Assembly (NCBI GenBank): GCA_002068775.1
Contig: MWAX01000094.1
Coordinates: 1 to 8,973, forward strand
Length of the DNA stretch: 8,973 nucleotides
Reading direction: 5' to 3'
Source of the DNA: Actinobacteria bacterium ADurb.Bin346
Lineage (GTDB): Bacteria; Actinomycetota; Humimicrobiia; Humimicrobiales; Humimicrobiaceae
Shown here: positions 1-5,783 of the stretch, in pieces
Layout: every line of letters starts with the position of its first letter
How positions within the stretch are numbered: position 1 is the first letter of the stretch
Notes under the pieces: generated by a model
Databases searched by the model: none
What the model was told of the DNA's origin: nothing
Seen by the model: the letters and a program-made list of their open reading frames with translations, nothing else
Translations under genes and position numbers: made by a program

Positions 1-1
1 C

Positions 2-151
2 GGATGCGAGGCATGCAGGGGCTCAATAGATGACCCGAATGTAAACGCCCAGAAGGATCTGCTGGCACAGTACGGGCTCACTGTTGAAGATATAATGGAG
101 GGTTTTAACCTTTATAATGCTTGTATTAAATTAGGAAAAAAATCTAAATAA
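2..151 (+). CDS. [NiFe] hydrogenase small subunit, C-terminal end (partial)
   Basis: Only the last 49 codons and a TAA stop are present; the gene enters from the left edge. The visible peptide begins GCEACRGSIDDPNVNA and ends in a Lys-rich tail (KLGKKSK). A CxxCxG motif followed by a short helical tail is what the C-terminus of group 3 [NiFe] hydrogenase small subunits looks like; these carry iron-sulfur clusters that pass electrons to or from the large subunit. The large-subunit gene begins 15 bases after the stop, with its ribosome binding site in the gap, which fits the usual small-then-large order of group 3 hydrogenase operons. The catalytic-proximal cluster motifs lie outside the window. 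The identity rests on the tail motif plus the neighbour, so the subgroup (3b, 3c or other) cannot be set from this fragment. Confidence 0.8.
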   Translation, partial: GCEACRGSIDDPNVNAQKDLLAQYGLTVEDIMEGFNLYNACIKLGKKSK

Positions 152-152
152 T

Positions 153-160
153 TTGGAGGT
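153..160 (+). promoter_or_regulatory. Ribosome binding site of the large-subunit gene
   Basis: The sequence TTGGAGGT, with core GGAGGT at 155-160, lies six bases before the ATG at 167. It is the strongest Shine-Dalgarno match noted in the window. It sits in the 15-base gap after the small-subunit stop and fixes the start of the large subunit. Confidence 0.85.
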
Positions 161-166
161 CATTAT

Positions 167-1468
167 ATGGCAGTTAATATGAATATAGAAGTGACTCCTC
201 TACCGAGAGTAGAGGGCCATGGAGACCTGGTTCTTGATGTGAAAAACAAAAAAATCGAAAAGCTCCAGTTTAGGATACCTGAATCGCCAAGGTTTTTTGA
301 AGCTATGCTTGTTGGAAAAAAGTTCACTGAACCATCACACATCACTTCGAGAATATGCGGAATATGTTCAGTGGCCCACACTTTCAGTTCTCTCCAGGCT
401 ACTGAAGAGGCGCTTGGAATCAAACTTACCGAACAGACGATTAAGCTAAGGAAGCTTATCAATCATCACGAATGCACGCAGAGCCATTGCCTGCATGTAT
501 ATTTTCTTGCTGCTCCTGACTTTCTTGGGGTAGGCAGTGTCATACCACTGATAAAGACGCATCCTGAGGTGGTCAATATTGCTATTAAAATAAAGAAAAT
601 AGCAAATGATATAGTAAGGATAATTGGTGGAAGGGCAGTTCATCCGATCACGACAGTGGTGGGTGGTTTTACCAGGATACCTTCAGAAGAAGACCTTTTA
701 AAAATCAGGGAAATGCTGCTTTCACTTTATACCGACCTTGAAACATCGTTAAAAGTCTTAAAGACATTAAAAATCCCGGATTTTGAAAGAGAAACGGAAT
801 ATTTAAGCATCACAAGCAGCGAAGAATATGCGCTTTATTCAGGCGATATAAAATCTACTGACGGATGGTTAATAAAGCCGCATGATTATCTTACAAAAAT
901 AAAAGAGACTGTGGTACAGCATTCAACCGGCAAGCATTGCCGTGCTTCGAGGGACTCCTATATGGTGGGCTCGCTGGCAAGAATAAACAATAACTATTCC
1001 CAGCTTTCTGATAATGCAAAGACATATTGGGAAGAATTCGGACTTTCAGTTCCCTGCTACAATACATTTATCAATAACATCGCACAGTTTGTTGAAATTG
1101 TCCATTGTGTTGACGACAGCATAAAACTTATTGATGAGCTGCTCGAAAGCGGGCTTGATGAAAGCAAGTCAGTGCAGCAGGTGCAGCCAAAAGCCGGCAG
1201 GGGAGTAGGCGCAGTGGAAGCTCCAAGGGGCCTTCTCATTCATGATTATACATATGATAATGACGGCAGGATAGTAAAAGCCAACCTTATAATTCCTACA
1301 AATATGAATTATGCAAATGTTGAAAACGACCTGGCAAAGCTTGTGTCTGAAATCATAGAGCAGTCAGAAGATGATATAAGGCTTGCATGCGAGATGCTTA
1401 TAAGGGCTTATGACCCCTGTATAAGCTGCTCCACCCATATGCTTAATATCGAGCTTATCAATAAATAA
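167..1468 (+). CDS. [NiFe] hydrogenase large (catalytic) subunit, group 3-type
   Basis: This is the catalytic subunit (433 aa precursor) that holds the Ni-Fe(CN)2CO site and cleaves or forms H2; with no signal peptide it should be cytoplasmic. Visible motifs are PRVEGHG (residues 13-19), the first ligand motif SRICGICSVAH with Cys64 and Cys67, a conserved arginine context EAPRG (351-355), the block GLLIHDYTYDNDG followed by NLIIPT (about 355-378), and the second ligand motif DPCISCSTH (416-424) with Cys418 and Cys421. All four ligands are ordinary Cys codons, so this is not a selenocysteine enzyme. Nine residues (MLNIELINK) follow His424 and should be removed by the maturation protease after nickel insertion. 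Length and the IHDYTYD/NLIIPT block fit group 3 bidirectional cofactor-coupled enzymes (Hyd/Mvh/Hox-like). The exact subgroup is uncertain because the electron-transfer subunits lie upstream of the window. Confidence 0.95.
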   Translation: MAVNMNIEVTPLPRVEGHGDLVLDVKNKKIEKLQFRIPESPRFFEAMLVGKKFTEPSHITSRICGICSVAHTFSSLQATEEALGIKLTEQTIKLRKLINHHECTQSHCLHVYFLAAPDFLGVGSVIPLIKTHPEVVNIAIKIKKIANDIVRIIGGRAVHPITTVVGGFTRIPSEEDLLKIREMLLSLYTDLETSLKVLKTLKIPDFERETEYLSITSSEEYALYSGDIKSTDGWLIKPHDYLTKIKETVVQHSTGKHCRASRDSYMVGSLARINNNYSQLSDNAKTYWEEFGLSVPCYNTFINNIAQFVEIVHCVDDSIKLIDELLESGLDESKSVQQVQPKAGRGVGAVEAPRGLLIHDYTYDNDGRIVKANLIIPTNMNYANVENDLAKLVSEIIEQSEDDIRLACEMLIRAYDPCISCSTHMLNIELINK

Positions 1469-1527
1469 AAACGCAGGCTTTGTCGAGGGGATTTTTATAA
1501 ATACAATTTAATAATAGTGAATTTAAA

Positions 1528-1560
1528 TTAATAAGGGATTAATAAGGGCATTAATAAGGG
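1528..1560. repeat. Three tandem copies of TTAATAAGGG
   Basis: Perfect ten-base copies start at 1528, 1539 and 1551, with spacers of one base (A) and two bases (CA), so the period is 11 then 12. A degenerate fourth copy, AGTAAGGGG, follows at 1569-1577. The near-helical period could place the copies on one face of the DNA. Since both flanking genes end here, the repeat may equally be slipped-strand noise in non-coding DNA. Confidence 0.75.
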
Positions 1561-1594
1561 TTCATATCAGTAAGGGGCTCGCTTTAAAAACTTT

Positions 1595-1618
1595 CAATTC
1601 AGCAATTCAGCAATTCAG
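1595..1618. repeat. Three tandem copies of CAATTCAG
   Basis: Three perfect head-to-tail octamers run from 1595 to 1618 and are followed by a partial copy (CAAATC). The unit is a simple octanucleotide microsatellite in non-coding DNA. It lies about 35 bases from the TTAATAAGGG repeat and is unrelated to it in sequence. Confidence 0.8.
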
Positions 1619-1678
1619 CAAATCTAGCACCCCTTCAAAATGATTGATTATGTGATGATCTGCAATTTAATATTTTTT

Positions 1679-3166
1679 TTACCACTTTCCCGTCTTTAGA
1701 TATTCATCCATAGCTTCTGCAGCAATTTTGCCGGCTCCCATTGCAAGTATAACAGTAGCTGCTCCGGTCACAATGTCGCCGCCTGCAAAAACACCTTTTT
1801 TGCTTGTCTTTCCTGTCTTCTGGTCAGTAACAATGTTGCCTCTTTTATTAAGGATTATATCCGGGGCCGTCTGTGTGAGCACAGGATTTGGACCCTGTCC
1901 AATAGCAATTACAACTATGTCAGTGTCTATTTCATATTCAGAGCCGGGGACAGCAATCGGCCTTCTTCTGCCCGAATCATCAGGCTCTCCCAGCTCCATT
2001 TTTATGCATTTTATTTTTTTAACCCAGCCGTTTTCACCGATTATTTCAACAGGATTTGTCAAAAACACCATTTCAATGCCTTCTTCCTTTGCATGTTTTA
2101 TTTCTTCAATCCTTCCGGGCATTTCAACTTCGCTTCTTCTGTAAATTATATATACTTTTTCTGCTCCAAGTCTTTTAGCAGTTCTGGCGGAATCAAGTGC
2201 CACATTTCCTCCTCCGACAACTGATACTACTGAGCCTTTTTTTACAGGAGTGTCCCAGTCGGGGAAAAGATATGATTTCATCAGGTTTACCCTTGTAAGA
2301 TACTCATTTGCAGAGTAGACTCCATTGTAGTTTTCTCCGGGGATATCCATAAAGTAAGGGAGTCCTGCGCCTGTACCCAGAAAAACACTTTGGTAACCAT
2401 CCTGAAAAAGCTCGTCAATTGTGAAAGTCTTGCCTATTATTGCATTTAATCTTATTTCCACTCCCAGTTTTTCAATAAACTCCACTTCTTCCTGAACAAT
2501 GGATTTCGGCAGCCTGAATTCAGGGATGCCGTAAACCAGCACACCGCCAGGGCTGTGAAGCGCCTCAAATATAGTGACATCATATCCCATTTTTGCAAGC
2601 TCTCCTGCGCAGGTTAACCCTGCTGGACCTGAGCCGACAATAGCGACTTTGATTTTTTTGCTGCTGCTACCACTATTGGCATCTGGAGAACTTTTATCTG
2701 ATGTCTGAAAGCTGCCGGGCTCACTGCCGGCAGCACCAGGGGCTTTACTGCCAGACTCTAGCTTCTTTTTTGCATAGTCTGCTGCAAATCTTTCAAGCTT
2801 TCCTATTGCCACAGGCTCATCTTTAATGCCTAATATGCAGACTTTCTCGCACTGGTCTTCCTGAGGGCAGACTCTTCCGCATACCCCGGGCAGTGAGTTT
2901 TTTTCCTGTATCTTTTCCAGTGCCTTTAAAAATTCTTTTTCCTTTATATAAGCAATAAAACTTTTTATATCTATCTCAACGGGGCAACCTTCAATACATT
3001 TCGGTATTTTACACATAAGACACCTTGAGCTTTCTCTGACTGCTTCATCTTCAGAGTATCCGAGCTCGACTTCATTAAAATTATTAACCCTCAGACCTGC
3101 AGGCTGTTCTGCTATTTTCGTTCTGCTGATTTTTTCTTTTTTAGGTTTTAACTGTCCATTCTGCAT
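1679..3166 (-). CDS. nfnB: NfnB-type NADPH-binding large subunit of bifurcating transhydrogenase (GltD/SudA family)
   Basis: This 495-aa protein belongs to the glutamate synthase small-subunit/SudA/NfnB family. With NfnA it would form the cytoplasmic NADH-dependent ferredoxin:NADP oxidoreductase, which couples NADPH oxidation to NAD and ferredoxin reduction, or the reverse, at a bifurcating FAD. The N-terminal double-cluster domain has Cys49, 52, 57 and 61, then Cys96, 100, 106 and 110 in the CGRVCPxE context. Glu125 (IGKLER) aligns with the Gln cluster ligand of dihydropyrimidine dehydrogenase and is the likely odd ligand. A Ser/Gly/Pro-rich linker spans about 137-170, longer than I expect for the family. 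The first FAD motif is GSGPAG (178-183), the NADP motif is VVGGGNVALDSA with YRRSEVEMPG (317-351), and the closing FAGGD is at 460-464. A Shine-Dalgarno sequence at 3173-3180 lies inside the end of nfnA. GltD or SudA naming is possible, but no large glutamate synthase subunit is nearby and the partner is NfnA-like. Confidence 0.88.
   Translation of the reverse strand: MQNGQLKPKKEKISRTKIAEQPAGLRVNNFNEVELGYSEDEAVRESSRCLMCKIPKCIEGCPVEIDIKSFIAYIKEKEFLKALEKIQEKNSLPGVCGRVCPQEDQCEKVCILGIKDEPVAIGKLERFAADYAKKKLESGSKAPGAAGSEPGSFQTSDKSSPDANSGSSSKKIKVAIVGSGPAGLTCAGELAKMGYDVTIFEALHSPGGVLVYGIPEFRLPKSIVQEEVEFIEKLGVEIRLNAIIGKTFTIDELFQDGYQSVFLGTGAGLPYFMDIPGENYNGVYSANEYLTRVNLMKSYLFPDWDTPVKKGSVVSVVGGGNVALDSARTAKRLGAEKVYIIYRRSEVEMPGRIEEIKHAKEEGIEMVFLTNPVEIIGENGWVKKIKCIKMELGEPDDSGRRRPIAVPGSEYEIDTDIVVIAIGQGPNPVLTQTAPDIILNKRGNIVTDQKTGKTSKKGVFAGGDIVTGAATVILAMGAGKIAAEAMDEYLKTGKW
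2711..2734. repeat. GC-rich perfect inverted repeat inside the nfnB linker
   Basis: GCTGCCGG at 2711-2718 and its exact reverse complement CCGGCAGC at 2727-2734 flank an eight-base spacer. The whole element encodes NfnB residues 145-152 (AAGSEPGS) in the low-complexity linker. It stands out as GC-rich in an AT-rich gene and could fold as a stable mRNA hairpin. Confidence 0.75.
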
Positions 3167-4008
3167 TTGCGGCTCTCCCTATATTTTTCAAGTGATATTT
3201 TTTCTTCCTCACAATATATATTCAGCCTGTTAATCAGCAATTTAAAATCTACTTCATGTCCGTCGAATTCCGGACCGTCAACACAGGCAAATTTTGTTTT
3301 TCCTGCGACTTCAACTCTGCATGAGCCGCACATCCCGGTGCCGTCAACCATTATTGGATTAAGCGATACAATAGTCTTGATTAAAGCTGTTTTTGTCACA
3401 TCACTGACCGCTTTCATCATAAGCGCGGGGCCTATGGCAATGACCCTGTTTATTTTTTTTGCCGGATTTTTTAAAAGGTAATCAGAAAAAAAATCTGATA
3501 CAAACCCTTTATAACCTTTGCTGCCGTCATCAGTGCAGATGTAGAATTCATCACTGTATTTTTCGGCTTTTTCTTCAAAAATGAGCCCATCTTTGCTTCT
3601 GGCGCCAAAAACAGTTATCAAATGATTACCGGCTTTTTTCATTGCTTTTATAATTGGCAGAGTGGGCGCAATCCCTACACCTCCGCCGATAATTGCTACA
3701 GTGCCGAAATTCTCAATTTCAGTATTTTTGCCAAGCGGACCAGCGACATCGTGTATTGTATCTCCAGCCTGAAGCTCGCATAAAATATGTGTTGATTTGC
3801 CACTTTTCAGTATTGTCAGATTTATTGTTCCGGCTGCTGCATCATTGTCTGCAATAGTCAATGGTATGCGCTCGCTGTTTTTAAAAGCTCTTACCACTAC
3901 AAACTGGCCTGGCTTTGCTTTTTCAGCTATTGTGGGATTGTATATGTCAAGACTTGCTATATCTTTTGCAGGCACTGATTTCCTGATTACTTCATTTATC
4001 TTATTCAA
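3148..4008 (-). CDS. nfnA: NfnA-type NADH-binding small subunit of bifurcating transhydrogenase (FNR family)
   Basis: This 286-aa flavoprotein of the ferredoxin-NADP reductase/PyrK family is the NAD(H)-side partner of NfnB. It contains the FAD-binding stretch RIPLTIAD (47-54), the nucleotide-binding loop GGGVGIAP (108-115) and a C-terminal [2Fe-2S] site, with Cys227, Cys230 and Cys242 in the context DGTGMCGSC...ACVDGPEF. The position where PyrK and hydrogenase gamma subunits have a fourth Cys is Asp222, spaced Asp-x4-Cys-x2-Cys-x11-Cys. That Asp plus three Cys pattern is characteristic of Nfn and separates it from a plain diaphorase. The start is TTG at 4008: a strong AGGGG at 4016-4020 lies seven bases upstream, and the N-terminus MNKI fits the family. 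Its 3' end overlaps nfnB by 19 bases, so the two are co-translated. SudB is an alternative name. Confidence 0.9.
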   Translation of the reverse strand: MNKINEVIRKSVPAKDIASLDIYNPTIAEKAKPGQFVVVRAFKNSERIPLTIADNDAAAGTINLTILKSGKSTHILCELQAGDTIHDVAGPLGKNTEIENFGTVAIIGGGVGIAPTLPIIKAMKKAGNHLITVFGARSKDGLIFEEKAEKYSDEFYICTDDGSKGYKGFVSDFFSDYLLKNPAKKINRVIAIGPALMMKAVSDVTKTALIKTIVSLNPIMVDGTGMCGSCRVEVAGKTKFACVDGPEFDGHEVDFKLLINRLNIYCEEEKISLEKYRESRKCRMDS

Positions 4009-4015
4009 GATATAT

Positions 4016-4020
4016 CCCCT
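4016..4020 (-). promoter_or_regulatory. Shine-Dalgarno site that sets a TTG start for nfnA
   Basis: Read on the minus strand this is AGGGG, ending seven bases before the TTG at 4008. No competing ATG with a comparable site was seen next to it, so this site is the main argument for the unusual TTG start. Confidence 0.75.
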
Positions 4021-4067
4021 TTTTAAAAATTATCACTGTAAAGTACAGCTTTTTTCTCAAGTAAACC

Positions 4068-4095
4068 AGTATATACTCTTACTCTTAAAAAACAA
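4068..4095 (-). promoter_or_regulatory. Candidate sigma-70-type promoter for nfnAB
   Basis: On the minus strand TTGTTT (4090-4095) and TATACT (4068-4073) are separated by 16 bases. This would start transcription near 4061 and give a leader of about 50 bases. A small hairpin, CTGTA/TACAG at 4036-4048 with a three-base loop, lies in that leader. AT-rich DNA yields such matches by chance, so this is a candidate only. Confidence 0.4.
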
Positions 4096-4154
4096 GCTGT
4101 TTTAGCTTCTAAAAAGTATTTTTTAATATATTTTCTTTCTTATTTGAAGAGTAA

Positions 4155-4160
4155 TATAAT
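4155..4160 (+). promoter_or_regulatory. Candidate -10 box for the maturation protease gene
   Basis: A consensus TATAAT lies 38 bases before the ATG at 4199 in the divergent region. No good -35 hexamer is found at 16-18 bases; only T-rich sequence around 4131-4138 is present. The gene has no plus-strand neighbour just upstream, so it needs its own promoter somewhere in 4009-4198. Confidence 0.4.
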
Positions 4161-4198
4161 ATGCAAAAATAAATTGATAAAAAGTATTCAGGAAAAAT

Positions 4199-4699
4199 AT
4201 GAGCAATATAACATCTGCCAATAATCAAATTATAAAGGTAATCGGCTTTGGCAATATTATGATGGGTGATGATGGGATAGGAGTCAGAGTAATTGAAGAA
4301 ATCCGGAAAAACGCAATTTTTGCCGATTATAAAAATATTGAAGTCATTGATGGCGGAACATCAGGTGTTGACCTTGTTTTTATGATACAGCAGGCTGATA
4401 AAGCAATTATTATCGATGCAATTGATGCCGGACAGGAGACAGGGCAGGTGATTATATTTACTCCTGAAAACATAAAAGATATAAAGAAAAAAAAGAATGG
4501 TTTAAAAAGTTTTTCGCTTCACGACTTAGATCTTGCAGAGGTTTTTGAGCTTATCAAAACATTAAATATTCCTGTTAAAATGAATATAGTGGGGGTAAAG
4601 CCTAAATTTGTGGGTTACAGTGATAAATTGAGTCCTGAAATTGAAAAAGCTATTCCCGGCTTGATTTCTGCAGTGAAAGAGCTTGCAATTTGTAAATAA
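4199..4699 (+). CDS. Hydrogenase maturation endopeptidase (HyaD/HybD/HycI family)
   Basis: This 166-aa nickel-dependent protease removes the C-terminal tail of the hydrogenase large-subunit precursor once nickel is in place, the last step of active-site maturation in the cytoplasm. The N-terminal motif GFGNIMMGDDGIGVR (16-30) is the family signature. Asp25, Asp73 (in IIIDAIDAG) and His108 (in FSLHDLDL) correspond to the three nickel-sensing ligands of E. coli HybD (Glu16, Asp62, His93). The likely target is the nine-residue tail after DPCISCSTH in the large subunit encoded in this window. The start ATG has AGGA at 4190-4193, five bases upstream. The gene stands alone: divergent from nfnA, convergent with hypE. 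The family is clear; which of the named orthologues it matches best is not, so no symbol is given. Confidence 0.93.
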   Translation: MSNITSANNQIIKVIGFGNIMMGDDGIGVRVIEEIRKNAIFADYKNIEVIDGGTSGVDLVFMIQQADKAIIIDAIDAGQETGQVIIFTPENIKDIKKKKNGLKSFSLHDLDLAEVFELIKTLNIPVKMNIVGVKPKFVGYSDKLSPEIEKAIPGLISAVKELAICK

Positions 4700-4716
4700 A
4701 GCTTTCTAAGCCGTTC

Positions 4717-4750
4717 TTTTAAAAAAGCGCCATATTTTTAAAAAAGCACC
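4717..4750. repeat. Two direct copies of a 15-base unit in a convergent gap
   Basis: TTTTAAAAAAGCGCC at 4717-4731 and TTTTAAAAAAGCACC at 4736-4750 differ at one base and are 19 bases apart start to start. They fill most of the 61-base gap between the 3' ends of the protease gene and hypE. They do not form a good hairpin. Their role, if any, is unknown. Confidence 0.7.
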
Positions 4751-4760
4751 TGAGTTTTTA

Positions 4761-5783
4761 TCAGCATATCCTGGGAAGCTGCTCACTGTAATGAAGATCA
4801 AGAATACGGTTTGTTCCAAGTACGGTTTCAAGAATTACATTTCCGCTGCCTTTTTGTTCAACAAAACCTATTATTTCCGCATCTTTGCCATATCTGTTTT
4901 TCCGCACTGTATCCAGGACTTTTCTTGAGTCACTTTCAGTAACGAAAATAACCATTTTACCCTCATTTGCGATATATAAAGGATCCATTCCCAGAAAATC
5001 ACAGATAGCCCGTGCTTCTTTTTTTACAGGGATTTTACTGCTGTTTATATGAAAATCGTGCTTTGAGCTTCGCGCAAGCTCTATCAGAACACGTGCGAGC
5101 CCTCCTCTTGTCGCATCTCTTGCGGCATGAATATTTTTTGAACAGCTAAGACTTTCTAAAATCAGATTGTTCAGAGGCGCACAGTCGCTTTTTAACTTTG
5201 TTTTGAAATTAAATTCTTTTCTGCTGCTCAGCACAGCAATGCCGTGGTCTGCCACAGAGCCGGTTAATATTATTCTATCACCGGGCATTATCCTTGAGGG
5301 GGAAAGTTCCCGGCTCTGGCTTATGATTCCAATGCCTGAAGTGTTTATGTATATTTTATCTGCGCTGCCTCTGTTAACCACTTTGGTATCACCAGCTACT
5401 ACCAGCACGTCAGCTTCTGCTTCAGACAAGGCAAGCTTTATTGATTTCATGATTTTTTCAAGTGAATTTAAGGAAAGTCCTTCTTCAAGGATAAGGGACA
5501 GACTCATATATTTCGGGACTGCGCCTGAAGCAGCCAAATCATTTATTGTTCCGCATACACTAAGTTTTCCTATGTCTCCGCCCGGAAAAAATATCGGGTC
5601 GATGACAAAACTGTCTGTGGTAAATGCAAGCTTTTGTCTGCAGCCATGCAATATGGCGCTGTCTTCAAATCTGTCAAGAACAGGATTTTTAATATATTTG
5701 CTTATTATTTTTTCAACAAGTTCCTGTGTCTTTATCCCGCCGTCGCCATGCGAAATCAGTATATATTCATCTTTTTCCTTCAT
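4761..5783 (-). CDS. hypE: Hydrogenase maturation protein HypE
   Basis: HypE (340 aa, AIR-synthase-like fold) accepts a carbamoyl group from HypF on its C-terminal cysteine and dehydrates it with ATP to a thiocyanate, the source of the two cyanide ligands on the active-site iron. The protein ends exactly in PRIC, with Cys340 as the acceptor. The N-terminal SHGDGG (11-16), TTDSFVIDPIFFPGGDIG (55-72) and CGTINDLAASGA (77-88) form the nucleotide-binding region, and ARDATRGGLA (221-230) and ANEGK (272-276) are further family blocks. Length is normal. It starts at ATG 5783, whose first bases overlap the hypD stop (TAATG), with GAGGA at 5791-5795 inside the end of hypD, so translation is coupled. 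It is the last gene of the visible hypF-C-D-E run and stops with TGA. Confidence 0.97.
   Translation of the reverse strand: MKEKDEYILISHGDGGIKTQELVEKIISKYIKNPVLDRFEDSAILHGCRQKLAFTTDSFVIDPIFFPGGDIGKLSVCGTINDLAASGAVPKYMSLSLILEEGLSLNSLEKIMKSIKLALSEAEADVLVVAGDTKVVNRGSADKIYINTSGIGIISQSRELSPSRIMPGDRIILTGSVADHGIAVLSSRKEFNFKTKLKSDCAPLNNLILESLSCSKNIHAARDATRGGLARVLIELARSSKHDFHINSSKIPVKKEARAICDFLGMDPLYIANEGKMVIFVTESDSRKVLDTVRKNRYGKDAEIIGFVEQKGSGNVILETVLGTNRILDLHYSEQLPRIC

Larger units (their letters stand above)
1469..1678. other. Convergent intergenic region with short tandem repeats
   Basis: This 210-base gap separates the 3' ends of the hydrogenase large subunit (plus) and nfnB (minus). I see no ORF, no RNA gene and no GC-rich hairpin with a U-tract for either strand. 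It contains two sets of short tandem repeats, listed separately, and a run of eight T at 1673-1680 that runs into the nfnB stop codon. The only distant inverted arms noted are AAGGGG at 1572-1577 and CCCCTT at 1630-1635, too far apart for an ordinary terminator. Confidence 0.6.

Noticed and set aside
1412..1441. Possible selenocysteine at the large-subunit C-terminal ligand motif
   Set aside because: Both ligand codons in DPCISCSTH are TGT and TGC; there is no in-frame TGA, so it is a standard [NiFe] enzyme.
1572..1635. AAGGGG and CCCCTT arms as a large inverted repeat in the convergent gap
   Set aside because: Six-base arms separated by more than 50 bases; expected by chance and not a plausible hairpin.
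1728..2144. Plus-strand open frame of 138 codons opposite nfnB
   Set aside because: Antisense shadow of the conserved NADP-binding half of nfnB; Pro/Ser-rich translation typical of an antisense frame and no family resemblance.
4094..4108. AAGCT/AGCTT stem followed on the minus strand by a T-run, like a terminator
   Set aside because: Only a five-base AT-rich stem, upstream of nfnA where no minus-strand gene ends; more likely chance in AT-rich DNA.
4701..4720. GCTT-TCT-AAGC hairpin and following Ts after the protease gene as a terminator
   Set aside because: The stem is four base pairs and the T-run is offset; too weak to call.
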